A DNA stretch of 44,173 bases, taken from contig JACSRS010000098.1 of assembly GCA_014879655.1 (NCBI GenBank), forward strand, positions 1 to 44,173, read 5' to 3'. The notes under the pieces were generated by a model. That model made no database searches and was not told the origin of the DNA. It was given only the letters and a program-made list of their open reading frames with translations. This DNA is from Burkholderiaceae bacterium. GTDB lineage: Bacteria > Pseudomonadota > Gammaproteobacteria > Burkholderiales > Burkholderiaceae_C. A program made the position numbers and the translations under genes. Positions 17,563 through 26,527 of the stretch are shown in pieces. Every line of letters begins with the position of its first letter. Within the stretch, counting starts at the first letter, position 1.

Positions 17563-18840
17563 TCAGAGCGAAGCCAGCGCCTGATCCAGATCCTCCAGCA
17601 GATCGTCGATGTGCTCGATGCCGATCGACAGGCGCACCATGTCGGTCCGCACGCCAGCACGCGCCAGCTCGTCGGCATTGAGCTGGCGGTGCGTGGTCGA
17701 TGCCGGGTGGCAGGCCAGCGACTTCGCGTCACCGATGTTCACCAGCCGGGTGAACAGCTTGAGCGCGTCCTGGAATCGCCCGCCGGCAGCCAGCGCGTTG
17801 TTGGCCTTCAGACCGAAGCTGATGATGCCCGAGGCCTTGCCACCCATGTACTTGTTCACGAGGGCGTGGTCCGCATGGTCGGACAGGCCAGCATAGTTGA
17901 CCCAAGCCACCTGCGGATGGCCCTGCAGGTGGCGGGCGACCGCCAGCGCGTTGTCGCAGATGCGGTCCATGCGCAGTGCCAGCGTTTCGATCCCCATCAG
18001 GATCTGGAAGGCGTTCATCGGCGACAGCGCGGCGCCCATGTTGCGCAGGGGCACCACCCGTGCGCGGCCGATGTAGGCCGCCGCGCCCAGCGCCTCGGTG
18101 TAGACCACGCCGTGGTAGCTCACATCGGGCTCGTTCAGGCGCTTGAAACGCGCCTTGTGCTCGGCCCAGGGGAACTTGCCCGAATCGACAATGGCGCCGC
18201 CGATGGTCGTGCCATGGCCGCCCAGGTACTTGGTCAGCGAGTGCACGACGATGTCCGCGCCATGCTCGAACGGCCGGCACAGATACGGGCTGGTGACCGT
18301 GTTGTCGACGATGAGCGGCACGCCACCGGCGTGCGCGACGGCAGCCAGCGCGCCGATGTCGGTCACGTTGCCCAGCGGGTTGCCGATCGATTCGCAATAC
18401 ACCGCCTTGGTGCGGCCATCGATGAGCCGGGCGAACGAAGCCGGGTCGCGGGGATCGGCAAAGCGCACCTCGATGCCCATCTGCGGAAAGGTGTGCGCGA
18501 ACAGGTTGTAGGTGCCGCCGTAGAGCGTGGATGCCGAGACGATGTTGTCCCCGGCTTCGGTGATGGTCTGGATGGCGTAGGCAATCGCCGACATGCCCGA
18601 AGCAACCGCCAGCGCGCCGATACCGCCTTCCAGCGCAGCGAGTCGAACTTCCAGCACGCCGTTGGTCGGGTTCATGATGCGGCTGTAGATATTGCCCGGC
18701 ACTTTCAGGTCGAACAGGTCCGCGCCATGCTGGGTGTTGTCAAAGGCATAGGCCACCGTCTGGTAGATCGGCACGGCCACCGCCTTCGTGGTGGGTTCGG
18801 GCGTGTAGCCGCCATGCACGGCCGTGGTTTCAAATTTCAT
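17563..18840 (-). CDS. metY: O-acetylhomoserine sulfhydrylase / aminocarboxypropyltransferase
   Basis: The 425-aa protein is a Cys/Met-metabolism PLP enzyme of the MetY type: MKFETTAVHGGYTPEPTTKA, YSRIMNPTNGVLEVRLAALE, PLP-lysine region VVHSLTKYLGGHG, and C-terminal SLACHPASTTHRQL. It makes homocysteine (or methionine) directly from O-acetylhomoserine and sulfide (or methanethiol). A GGAGAAACC leader precedes ATG 18840. The gene is 81 bp behind rlpA on the same strand, extending the methionine-cycle cluster. Confidence 0.93.
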   Translation of the reverse strand: MKFETTAVHGGYTPEPTTKAVAVPIYQTVAYAFDNTQHGADLFDLKVPGNIYSRIMNPTNGVLEVRLAALEGGIGALAVASGMSAIAYAIQTITEAGDNIVSASTLYGGTYNLFAHTFPQMGIEVRFADPRDPASFARLIDGRTKAVYCESIGNPLGNVTDIGALAAVAHAGGVPLIVDNTVTSPYLCRPFEHGADIVVHSLTKYLGGHGTTIGGAIVDSGKFPWAEHKARFKRLNEPDVSYHGVVYTEALGAAAYIGRARVVPLRNMGAALSPMNAFQILMGIETLALRMDRICDNALAVARHLQGHPQVAWVNYAGLSDHADHALVNKYMGGKASGIISFGLKANNALAAGGRFQDALKLFTRLVNIGDAKSLACHPASTTHRQLNADELARAGVRTDMVRLSIGIEHIDDLLEDLDQALASL

Positions 18841-18921
18841 GGTTTCTCCTTGTGTGGGGTGAAGGGATTCGTCAGCGGTGAAAAGCTGGGAATGATGACT
18901 CGCGCGCTGGCGCGCCCCCGG

Positions 18922-19503
18922 TCAGGGTTTCAGCAGCACGACTTCGGCATGGCCGTCATCCAGCAGGCCCAGCGCTTGCGCCGCTGCACGGCTGACGTCA
19001 ATGATGCGGCCGCGCACATGCGGGCCACGGTCGTTGATGCGAACCTCAACCTCTTTGCCGGTTTCGGCGTTGCGCACCCGCACCACGGTGCCAAACGGCA
19101 GGCTGGGATGCGCCGCCGTGAAGGCATTCATGTCAAAACGCTCGCCGCTGGCGGTGCGCCGGCCATGAAAGCGTCGGCCATACCAGCTGACCCGCCCGCT
19201 TTCGATCGCCTCGTCCGAGCGGTTCCCAGCGGACGCTGGCGCTTCAGCCGCGCCGTCGAGGCCCTCACCGGGAGCCGCCTTGCCAAGCCCGGCCGGGTCG
19301 CCCGTCCAGCCGTCCAGCGCAGCCGCTGCATCGGGCAGCGCTGCCTCGCGCGGCTCGAACGCCGCCACCAGCACGCCGGCGCCCGCCGCGCCGGGCCGCC
19401 CGCTCAGTTCCAGCGCCGCCGCGCCGCCCGCCACCTGCAGGCACAGCGCCAGCACCGCCGCCTGGCGCCAGCACCTGCCCGAGCGTGGCAACTGCCGGCT
19501 CAT
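18922..19503 (-). CDS. rlpA: RlpA-like septal lytic transglycosylase family protein
   Basis: The 193-aa protein has a signal peptide (cleavage near GGAAALE), a ~70-residue Ala/Gly-rich linker and a C-terminal double-psi beta-barrel domain: SGRVSWYGRRFHGRRTASGE, PFGTVVRVRNAETGKEVEVR, INDRGPHVRGRIIDVSRAAA. RlpA cleaves denuded glycan strands at the septum. There is no SPOR domain, unlike E. coli RlpA. ATG 19503 overlaps the metF stop (ATGA), so a wall enzyme is translationally coupled to metF. Confidence 0.88.
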   Translation of the reverse strand: MSRQLPRSGRCWRQAAVLALCLQVAGGAAALELSGRPGAAGAGVLVAAFEPREAALPDAAAALDGWTGDPAGLGKAAPGEGLDGAAEAPASAGNRSDEAIESGRVSWYGRRFHGRRTASGERFDMNAFTAAHPSLPFGTVVRVRNAETGKEVEVRINDRGPHVRGRIIDVSRAAAQALGLLDDGHAEVVLLKP

Positions 19504-20378
19504 GCGCCTTGCAGCCGCTGGACGATGGCCGCCGTCGCTGCGCTCTGGTTCATGGTGTAGAAATGCAGCCCCGGCGCGCCGGCGCAGCGCAACTGCTCGC
19601 ACAGGTCGGTCACCACGTCGAGCCCGAACGCCTTGATCGACGCCGTGTCGTCGCCGAAGGCCTGCAGCCGCAGCCGGATCCAGCGCGGAATCTCGGCCCC
19701 GCAGGCGTCGGAGAAGCGCATCAGCTGCGTCGAGCTGATGATGGGCATGACGCCCGGCACCACCGGCACCTGCACGCCGAGCCGGTCGAGCTCTTCGACA
19801 AACCGGAAATAGGCATCCGCGTTGTAGAAATACTGGGTGATGGCCGAACTGGCGCCGGACTGCACCTTGGTCACGAAGGCCTGCAGGTCGGCCTGCGGAG
19901 ACCGCGCCTGCGGGTGCACCTCGGGGTAGGCTGCCACCTCGATGTGGAAATGCCCGCCCGTCTCGGCCCGGATGAATTCGATCAGGTCGCTGGCATAGCG
20001 GAACTCGCCGCTGGCACCGTAGCCGCTGGGCAGGTCGCCGCGCAACGCCACGATGCGGCGCACGCCGGCGGCCCGGTAGGCCGCCAGCCGCTCGCGAATG
20101 GACTCGCGGGACTGGCCGATGCAGCTCAAGTGGGGCGCCGCGGCGCAGCCCTCGGCCATGATCTCGCTCACCGTGCTGAGCGTGCCGTCCTGCGTCGAGC
20201 CGCCGGCGCCGAAGGTGACCGAGCAGAACTCGGGCGCCAGTGCGTACAGCCGCTGGCGCGCCGCGCGCAGCTTGTCGGCACCTTCGGGCGTCTTGGGCGG
20301 GAAAAATTCAAAACTCAGCGGCAGTCCGGCGATTGCTCCGGACTTCGTTTCGGCCGCTTCAGCCTGATCTGCTGACAT
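19500..20378 (-). CDS. metF: 5,10-methylenetetrahydrofolate reductase
   Basis: The 292-aa FAD enzyme shows the family signatures LSFEFFPPKTPEG, CSVTFGAGGSTQDGT, RIVALRGDLP and GASSAITQYFYNADAYFRF. It reduces 5,10-methylene-THF to 5-methyl-THF, the methyl donor for methionine synthesis. It starts 10 bp after tlyA in the ahcY operon. The N-terminal ~16 residues are encoded next to a degenerate dispersed repeat and look like an extension before the conserved core. Confidence 0.96.
   Translation of the reverse strand: MSADQAEAAETKSGAIAGLPLSFEFFPPKTPEGADKLRAARQRLYALAPEFCSVTFGAGGSTQDGTLSTVSEIMAEGCAAAPHLSCIGQSRESIRERLAAYRAAGVRRIVALRGDLPSGYGASGEFRYASDLIEFIRAETGGHFHIEVAAYPEVHPQARSPQADLQAFVTKVQSGASSAITQYFYNADAYFRFVEELDRLGVQVPVVPGVMPIISSTQLMRFSDACGAEIPRWIRLRLQAFGDDTASIKAFGLDVVTDLCEQLRCAGAPGLHFYTMNQSAATAAIVQRLQGA
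20313..20345 (+). repeat. Degenerate dispersed repeat (metF 5' end)
   Basis: TCAGCGGCAGTCCGG resembles the first half of the copy at 35973-36003 (CCAGCGGCAGTCCG), with AT-rich DNA in front (GAAAAATTCAAAAC), but the GCTAY half is missing. This is the least certain member of the family. Confidence 0.3.
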
Positions 20379-20388
20379 GGGTTACTTT

Positions 20389-21189
20389 CTATCCGTTGTG
20401 GTCGGCCGGCTGGCGCGCCCAGACGAAAAATTCACGATTGCCGTCGCCGCCGCTGATAGGGCTGTCCAGCCAGCCCTGCACCAGCAGCCCCTGCGCCGCG
20501 CAGGCGTCGCGGATGCGCCGCTCCACCACCGGGTACATCGCGGCGTCCCTGACAATGCCGCCCTTGCCGACCTGGCCAGGCTGCAGCTCGAACTGCGGTT
20601 TGACCAGCATCAGCAGGTCGCCTCTGGCCTTGAGCAGCGGCACCAGCGCCGGCAGCACCAGTGTCATGGAAATGAACGAGAGGTCACCGGTCACCAGATC
20701 AAATTCCGAATGATTTTGCTCATCATCCAGCGTCGAATCGTCAGTTTCCGCTACCAAATGCGAAGCATCCAGTTCGCGCGCGTTGACACCCTCGATACAG
20801 GTCACGCGCACATCCTCGCGGATGTTGGGGTGCACCTGGCCCGAGCCCACATCGACGCCCACCACATGCGCTGCGCCCTGCTGAAGCAGGCAGTCGGTGA
20901 AACCGCCAGTGGACTGGCCCACGTCCAGACAGACCCGCCCCCTGACCGCGATGCCGGTCGCCAGCAGCGCGCCTTCGAGCTTCAGGCCGCCGCGGGAGAC
21001 GTAGCGCGATTCGGCTGTATCGAGCAGTTCGATCTCGGCGCTGTCGGGCACGATGTCGCCGTTCTTGGCCACACGCCGCCAGGGCGCGCTGGCGTCGGGC
21101 CGCCACTGCACGCCGGCGGCAATCAGCCGCTGCGCCTGCGACCGCGAGCTCGACAGTCCGCGCTCTCCCAGAAGCTGATCGATGCGCAT
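20389..21189 (-). CDS. tlyA: TlyA family rRNA methyltransferase/putative hemolysin
   Basis: The 266-aa protein has an N-terminal S4 domain (MRIDQLLGERGLSSSRSQAQ), the linker YVSRGGLKLEGAL and a Rossmann FtsJ-like methyltransferase domain (CLDVGQSTGGFTDCLLQQGA, DLVTGDLSFISMTLVLPALV). TlyA members 2'-O-methylate rRNA using SAM and release SAH. The gene is 4 bp behind ahcY, which removes SAH. Between NARELDASHLV and FDLVTGDLSF there are ~15-20 extra acidic residues, coinciding with an antisense dispersed-repeat copy. Confidence 0.9.
   Translation of the reverse strand: MRIDQLLGERGLSSSRSQAQRLIAAGVQWRPDASAPWRRVAKNGDIVPDSAEIELLDTAESRYVSRGGLKLEGALLATGIAVRGRVCLDVGQSTGGFTDCLLQQGAAHVVGVDVGSGQVHPNIREDVRVTCIEGVNARELDASHLVAETDDSTLDDEQNHSEFDLVTGDLSFISMTLVLPALVPLLKARGDLLMLVKPQFELQPGQVGKGGIVRDAAMYPVVERRIRDACAAQGLLVQGWLDSPISGGDGNREFFVWARQPADHNG
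20727..20757 (+). repeat. Dispersed short repeat, copy 3 (inside tlyA, antisense)
   Basis: CCAGCGTC, 15 bases, then GCTACCAA on the plus strand, inside the minus-strand tlyA. It overlaps an Asp/Glu/Ser-rich insertion in the protein. The sequence after the core (GAAGCATCC) also matches the rlmJ copy (GAAGCAACC). Confidence 0.65.
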
Positions 21190-21193
21190 CGGA

Positions 21194-22627
<1,434 letters not shown>

Positions 22628-22697
22628 GGTTTACTCCAAAACAAGTTCAGACAAAACCACCGACAGGGGGAGAAATACAACTCACCGCACACGTTCA

Positions 22698-22775
22698 GTG
22701 GGTGAGCGTCGTTGCAAGGTTGAATTCCGAGCCTCACGCCCCGTTGGTTGGGGGGCGCTGCAACGCTCCTCGGAA
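22698..22775 (-). ncRNA. SAH riboswitch upstream of ahcY
   Basis: On the minus strand the leader reads CCGAGGAGCGTTGCAGC, then GTGAGGCTCGG, then TTGCAACGACGCTCACCCA. These are the conserved strands of the S-adenosylhomocysteine riboswitch: CCGAG pairs with CTCGG, and GAGCGTTGCA pairs with TGCAACGACGCTC. This class activates ahcY when SAH accumulates. A promoter sits immediately upstream, so the RNA begins at the aptamer. About 70 nt separate it from the start codon; I see no clear intrinsic terminator there, so control may be at translation. Confidence 0.93.
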
Positions 22776-22782
22776 GCTAAAG

Positions 22783-22811
22783 ATTCTACCCGTTCACCCG
22801 GATCGCGTCAG
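22783..22811 (-). promoter_or_regulatory. Sigma-70 promoter of the ahcY operon
   Basis: On the minus strand CTGACG (22806-22811), a 17-bp spacer, then TAGAAT (22783-22788). The predicted transcript start (~22776) coincides with the first base of the riboswitch. Confidence 0.7.
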
Positions 22812-22868
22812 CCAGCCGATCCAAAACCCCGGAAGCCCCGGGTCACCCACCGGTCAGGCGCGTCGCAC

Positions 22869-23408
22869 CTACGGCAGCATGCGGCGCAGCGTGTCGTCGC
22901 GAACAACATGGTGGTGAAACAGCGCGGCTGCCGCATGCAGGCCGATCAGGAAATAGCCGATCTGGCCGCCGGTTTCGTGCCAGTCCTTGAGCTGCCACGA
23001 CAGGTTCCGGCTCTCGGCCACCAGCGGCGGCAACTCCAGGCCGAAAAACGGAATCGGCTTGCCCCCGGCGCTGAGCAGCACCCAGCCCACCAGTGGCATG
23101 GCGATCATCAGGCCGTACAGCGCGACGTGCATCAGCCTCGCCAGCAGCATCTGCCAGCGCGGCGGCTCGGGATGGATCGCCGGGGCCGGGCGCAAGCGAA
23201 AGACCGCCAGCCGCACCCAGACCAGCGCAAAGACCGACAGGCCGAGCATGAAATGCCAGGTCTTCAACACCTCGCGCGGCGCGCTGCCTTTCGGGTACCA
23301 CTCGCGCAATTCGATGCAGGCATAAACGGCGGCGATCAGCAACACCATCACCCAATGCAGGGCGATCGACAACGAGCCGTAACGTTCGGCGTTGTTGTGC
23401 ATGCTCAT
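22869..23408 (-). CDS. Cytochrome b561 family protein
   Basis: The 179-aa protein has four membrane helices and the cytochrome b561/CybB signatures: RYGSLSIALHWVMVLLIAA, WHFMLGLSVFALVWVRLAV, HVALYGLMIAMPLVGW and GYFLIGLHAAAALFHHHV. The paired histidines in these helices would ligate two b-type hemes. Such proteins pass electrons between quinol and periplasmic acceptors; the partner is unknown. The start has GGGAGGTGAGG upstream. It lies upstream of ahcY on the same strand but is separated from it by the operon promoter. Confidence 0.9.
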   Translation of the reverse strand: MSMHNNAERYGSLSIALHWVMVLLIAAVYACIELREWYPKGSAPREVLKTWHFMLGLSVFALVWVRLAVFRLRPAPAIHPEPPRWQMLLARLMHVALYGLMIAMPLVGWVLLSAGGKPIPFFGLELPPLVAESRNLSWQLKDWHETGGQIGYFLIGLHAAAALFHHHVVRDDTLRRMLP

Positions 23409-23622
23409 GAAACCTCACCTCCCTTGAAGAACGACGGTTTTATTCTGGGCCGCGCAACGCGCCGCTGCCATGAGCCAGATCAGACGCGACGCACTGCCGG
23501 TAATCTGGCTTCAGCCCTGAGACTTCTGCGCGACCCTTGCCCGCACATCTCTCGTCTTCCCGGCGCTGGCTGGCCCTCGATAGACTTCGAACGCCCTGAA
23601 ACACTGGATTTCTATTCTTCTT

Positions 23623-23653
23623 TTGATAGCTCGAAAGCACCATTTGACGCTGG
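23623..23653 (-). repeat. Dispersed short repeat, copy 4 (intergenic)
   Basis: On the minus strand CCAGCGTC, 15 bases, then GCTATCAA. It shares CCAGCGTCAAAT with the rlmJ copy and GCTATCA with the copy before ybeY. Being intergenic, it shows the repeat is not a product of protein-level conservation. Confidence 0.7.
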
Positions 23654-23749
23654 GTTGATGACACTTTGACTGATACTTGACCCATTTTCAGGTTGAGGGG
23701 GCCCCTTCCGGCCAGCGCGCCTTCGGCGAATCCGGGTCGCGCAAACAGC

Positions 23750-23771
23750 GACGGGCCATTGCTGGCCCGTC
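23750..23771 (-). terminator. Hairpin after the MBL-fold hydrolase gene
   Basis: GACGGGCCA and TGGCCCGTC are perfect 9-bp arms around a 4-base loop, 21 bp beyond the stop at 23793. There is only a short T-rich stretch after it on the minus strand, so terminator function is likely but not certain. Confidence 0.5.
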
Positions 23772-23792
23772 TTCACTTGCGCAGGGTCAATC

Positions 23793-24782
23793 TCAGCCCT
23801 GCAGCGCCGCCCACATCTCCTTGTCGCGCTCGGCGGTCCAGATGCGGGGGTTCTTGATGCCGCTGGCTTCGTCGTAGGCGCGGCTCACATCAAACGGCAG
23901 GCAGTGCTCGTAGATGAACACGTGGCCGAAGACCGGGTCCATCACCTTGCGGGTGTGGGCCATGGCGGCTTTCAGGTCCATCTTGGCGGCGGCGGCTTCC
24001 TTGCCGGCCTGGAACAGCGTGGTGACCCAGCGCTGGGTGTAGTCCAGCGCCTTGTTGACGTCGGCATTGCCCTTCATGGCTTCGCCGCGGCCCGGCACGA
24101 TGAATTCAGGCTTGAGCGCGCGCAGGGCTTCGAGCGTGGCGGGCCACTCAGCCAGCTGCGCGTCGCCGGTGTAGACGCCGGCTTCGTATTCGACCAGGTC
24201 GCCGCTGAACAGCACTTTTTCTTCTTCCACCCAGGCGATGGTGTCGCCACGGGTGTGGCCGTAGCCGGGGCTCCAGATCTGCACTTTCACGCCGCCCAGG
24301 TCCAGCGTCAGCTTGCCGGGTACCTCGCCCTTGGTGGCGTCGCCGCCGCCGATGACCATGGTCGGCCAGGTCAGGCCGGGGATGCTGTCGGCGCCGCGGA
24401 ACAGGCGCGGAAAGCGCTCCATCTCGCTTTGCATGTCCTGTGCGCCGCGCTCGACGATCAACTCATAGGTGCCCTGGCTGGCGATGATTTCGGTGGCGCC
24501 TTCGGCCTTGTAGGCGCTGGCACCGAGCACGCGCACCGCGTGGTAGTGGGTGAGCAGCACGTACTTGATGGGCTTGTCGCTGACGGTGCGTATCTGCCTG
24601 ATCAGGTCGCGCGCCATGGCCGGCGTGGCGGTGGCGTCGCTGACCATGATGAATTCGTCGCCGATGATGACGCCCGAGTTGGGGTCGCCCTCGGCGGTGT
24701 AGGCCCAGCAATGCTTGCTGAGCTGCTCGAAAGTGATCTTCTTGTCGTCCAGATCGGCCTGGGATGCGAATGCCTTGCTCAT
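23793..24782 (-). CDS. Metallo-beta-lactamase-fold hydrolase
   Basis: The 329-aa protein has an MBL fold: LLTHYHAVRVLGASAY corresponds to the HxHxDH region but keeps only the first His pair (HYHAVR) and lacks the usual Asp-His. Later regions are GYGHTRGDTIAWVEE and LFSGDLVEYEAGVY, with C-terminal EFIVPGRGEAM. The weakened metal motif suggests altered metal binding or substrate. It follows a TetR regulator gene on the same strand with a palindrome in the gap, so it is probably the regulated target. AGGAG precedes the ATG. The substrate is unknown. Confidence 0.85.
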   Translation of the reverse strand: MSKAFASQADLDDKKITFEQLSKHCWAYTAEGDPNSGVIIGDEFIMVSDATATPAMARDLIRQIRTVSDKPIKYVLLTHYHAVRVLGASAYKAEGATEIIASQGTYELIVERGAQDMQSEMERFPRLFRGADSIPGLTWPTMVIGGGDATKGEVPGKLTLDLGGVKVQIWSPGYGHTRGDTIAWVEEEKVLFSGDLVEYEAGVYTGDAQLAEWPATLEALRALKPEFIVPGRGEAMKGNADVNKALDYTQRWVTTLFQAGKEAAAAKMDLKAAMAHTRKVMDPVFGHVFIYEHCLPFDVSRAYDEASGIKNPRIWTAERDKEMWAALQG

Positions 24783-24830
24783 GATGGTGTCTCCTGCGGA
24801 TTCGTTGCGTTGCTGGTGATTTTACCTAAT

Positions 24831-24844
24831 CGTAATGAATTACG
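24831..24844. promoter_or_regulatory. Palindrome between the TetR and MBL genes
   Basis: CGTAAT-GA-ATTACG is a perfect inverted repeat in the 77-bp gap ahead of the MBL gene. Its size and place fit a TetR-family operator, presumably for the adjacent regulator. It does not resemble the paaA operator. Confidence 0.5.
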
Positions 24845-24859
24845 CATTGGTGAATCAAT

Positions 24860-25513
24860 TCAGGCAACCGGGCCGGCCAGTCCGCGTTCAAGCAGGCCGA
24901 TGACTTCATCGGCAAATTCGGCGTAGCGCATCGGTCCGTCGGGCCGCAGCCAGGTGAAGGTCCAGTTGATCATGCCGAACAGCATCATCGTCACCGCGGT
25001 CCGGTTGCCGGCGTGCAGCCGCTCGGGGTAGGCGCGGCACAGAAAGCGCGTCATTGCCGAAACCACGTCGCGCTGGCGGTTCAGGATCAGCTCGCGCTGC
25101 GACTGCGCAGGCTCGCCGCCGGCCGGTGAACCGACCGTGTCGGTCTGGTCGGAGAGGAACTTGGTCGAATTGAGCAGCGCCACGTGTCGGGTGGCCGAAT
25201 GCTCGTATTCGGCCAGAAAGCAGCGAATCAGTTCATGCAGCGCCGCCCGGTCGTCCAGGTTGCGCCGCTGCGCGGTGGCTTCGACCTGAGCGATCAGCAG
25301 CAGAAGACCGCGGGTGTAGCGGTCGAGCAGGTCAAAGAGGATGGCTTCCTTGCTCTCGTAGTAGTGATACAGCCGCGCCTTGCTGGTGCCGCAGGCAGCG
25401 GCGATGTCGTTCATGCTGGCGGCCGGGTAGCTCTGGTCGGCGAAGCAGCGCGCGGCGGTATCCAGGATCTCGTCGCGCTTGAGTTCGTGAAAAGCAGACT
25501 TGGGGCGGGCCAT
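24860..25513 (-). CDS. TetR/AcrR family transcriptional regulator
   Basis: The 217-aa protein has an N-terminal TetR helix-turn-helix (~residues 10-57: RDEILDTAARCFADQSYPAA, then MNDIAAACGTSKARLYHYYE) and an all-helical ligand domain ending MINWTFTWLRPDGPMRYAEF. It probably controls the downstream MBL gene. It starts 21 bp from the divergent TfoX-N gene; GATAAT lies 7 nt before its ATG and there is no Shine-Dalgarno. The ligand is unknown. It is not clearly PaaR, because its local palindrome differs from the paa operator. Confidence 0.92.
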   Translation of the reverse strand: MARPKSAFHELKRDEILDTAARCFADQSYPAASMNDIAAACGTSKARLYHYYESKEAILFDLLDRYTRGLLLLIAQVEATAQRRNLDDRAALHELIRCFLAEYEHSATRHVALLNSTKFLSDQTDTVGSPAGGEPAQSQRELILNRQRDVVSAMTRFLCRAYPERLHAGNRTAVTMMLFGMINWTFTWLRPDGPMRYAEFADEVIGLLERGLAGPVA

Positions 25514-25534
25514 GTTCGGGATTATCGTGCGGGC

Positions 25535-26077
25535 ATGACGAAAACCCCTTCCCCCAAGCCATCCCCCGCCGCGGCGGCGTCACGCGACTTTGCCACCTAC
25601 TGTTGCGAACTGCTGGGCACGGTGGGCCCGTGCAGCGCGCGGCGCATGTTCGGCGGCTGGGGCATCAGCACCGACGGTCTGACGATTGCCATCATTGCCG
25701 ACCTGGGCGACGGCGAACGCCTGTGGCTCAAGGCCGACGCGCAGACCGCTGCCCTTTTTGAAACCGCCGGCTGCCAGCGCTTTGTCTACCGGGCCAAAGG
25801 CAAGCCCATGAGCCTGAGCTACTACAGCGCACCGGAAGACGCGATGGACGGGCCCGGCGCCATGCACCCCTGGGCGCTCCCGGCGCTGGAATCTGCACTA
25901 AAAGCGCGCAAACTCAGCGTCAAGAGGGATTTGTCTGCTTCTCTTTCAGAAGCAAAAGGCGACAAGGCCAGCGGCAGCCGCGCCACGCCGCCCGCCAGCG
26001 CGGCGAAAGCCCGCCAGCTGGCCCGCAAGGCCACACCCAGTAACGCGAGCTCGCGCAAGAAGTCGGCCGACGGCTGA
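25535..26077 (+). CDS. TfoX N-terminal domain protein
   Basis: The 180-aa protein has a TfoX/Sxy N-terminal domain at ~residues 14-110 (YCCELLGTVGPCSARRMFGGWG, RLWLKADAQTAALFE, YRAKGKPMSLSYYSAPEDAM), but no TfoX C-terminal domain. Stand-alone TfoX-N proteins are common and not proven competence regulators. After residue ~120 comes a basic, Ala/Ser/Lys-rich tail of ~60 residues, part of it encoded by a dispersed repeat. The last 256 bp overlap the convergent DUF2917 gene. TATCGT lies 6 nt before the ATG. Confidence 0.82.
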   Translation: MTKTPSPKPSPAAAASRDFATYCCELLGTVGPCSARRMFGGWGISTDGLTIAIIADLGDGERLWLKADAQTAALFETAGCQRFVYRAKGKPMSLSYYSAPEDAMDGPGAMHPWALPALESALKARKLSVKRDLSASLSEAKGDKASGSRATPPASAAKARQLARKATPSNASSRKKSADG

Positions 26078-26460
26078 GCCAGCGACTGCAGCGCAAGCAC
26101 GCGCTGTGGCGCAGCGGCCAGCGCAGGCACCCAGTCGAACGCCAGGTCACCGGCCTCGCCGCGCGCGATGGGCTCGATCACCACCGCTTGCCCGGCTTTC
26201 AGCGGCAGCACCGCCGGCGCCGTCAGGAACAGATCGCCCTCGCGCCGGGCGTGCGGACCGGCCCGTGTGGCCCATGCGGTCCCATGCGTGATGCGCAACG
26301 CTCCGGGCTGCTGTGGCGCGAGCGTGAGGGCCCGGCCAGCAGCCAGTCTCCAGCAGCCGGTGGTGTTGCGCGCCGGCGCCGGCCGCGCAGCGGCGGGTAC
26401 GGTGGCGGCGACGCCATCCGGTGAATCGGCGGGTAGCGAGGGCAAGGTAGCGGTGTTCAT
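25822..26460 (-). CDS. DUF2917 domain protein
   Basis: The 212-aa frame contains a DUF2917 domain (~residues 32-100: GCWRLAAGRALTLAPQQPGA, ITHGTAWATRAG, GDLFLTAPAVLPLKAGQAVV), a small beta-rich cupin-like fold of unknown function. The N-terminus is Ala/Pro-rich. ATG 26460 has GGAG upstream. The C-terminal ~85 residues are antisense to the TfoX-N gene and probably a non-conserved extension. It diverges from a LysR regulator with a T-N11-A palindrome in the gap, so LysR control is likely. Confidence 0.7.
   Translation of the reverse strand: MNTATLPSLPADSPDGVAATVPAAARPAPARNTTGCWRLAAGRALTLAPQQPGALRITHGTAWATRAGPHARREGDLFLTAPAVLPLKAGQAVVIEPIARGEAGDLAFDWVPALAAAPQRVLALQSLAQPSADFLRELALLGVALRASWRAFAALAGGVARLPLALSPFASEREADKSLLTLSLRAFSADSSAGSAQGCMAPGPSIASSGAL
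25913..25950 (+). repeat. Dispersed short repeat, copy 5 (TfoX-N tail)
   Basis: TCAGCGTC, 15 bases, then GCTTCTC. The spacing equals that of the other copies although both halves carry a substitution. It lies in frame in the C-terminal tail of the TfoX-N gene and antisense within the DUF2917 frame. Confidence 0.5.
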
Positions 26461-26527
26461 CAGCGACTCCGGTAAAAAAAAACGGACTGACTGAATCATC
26501 GGCATCCGTTCGCACAAGGTCCAATGA

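Larger units (their letters stand above)
23409..23792. other. 384-bp gene-free stretch
   Basis: This gap separates the MBL-fold hydrolase gene from the cytochrome b561 gene, both on the minus strand. It holds a dispersed-repeat copy (23623-23653) in a locally AT-rich patch and a GC hairpin (23750-23771). Short open frames crossing it have no recognisable protein similarity. I see no tRNA or other RNA gene. Confidence 0.6.

Noticed and set aside
17611-19560. 649-codon open frame on the plus strand
   Set aside because: Antisense to metY and rlpA, with no recognisable domain; GC-bias shadow.
24860-25513. TetR regulator as the PaaR repressor of paaABCDE
   Set aside because: It is 7 kb from the paa operon, adjoins an unrelated MBL gene, and the palindrome next to it (CGTAATGAATTACG) differs from the paaA operator.
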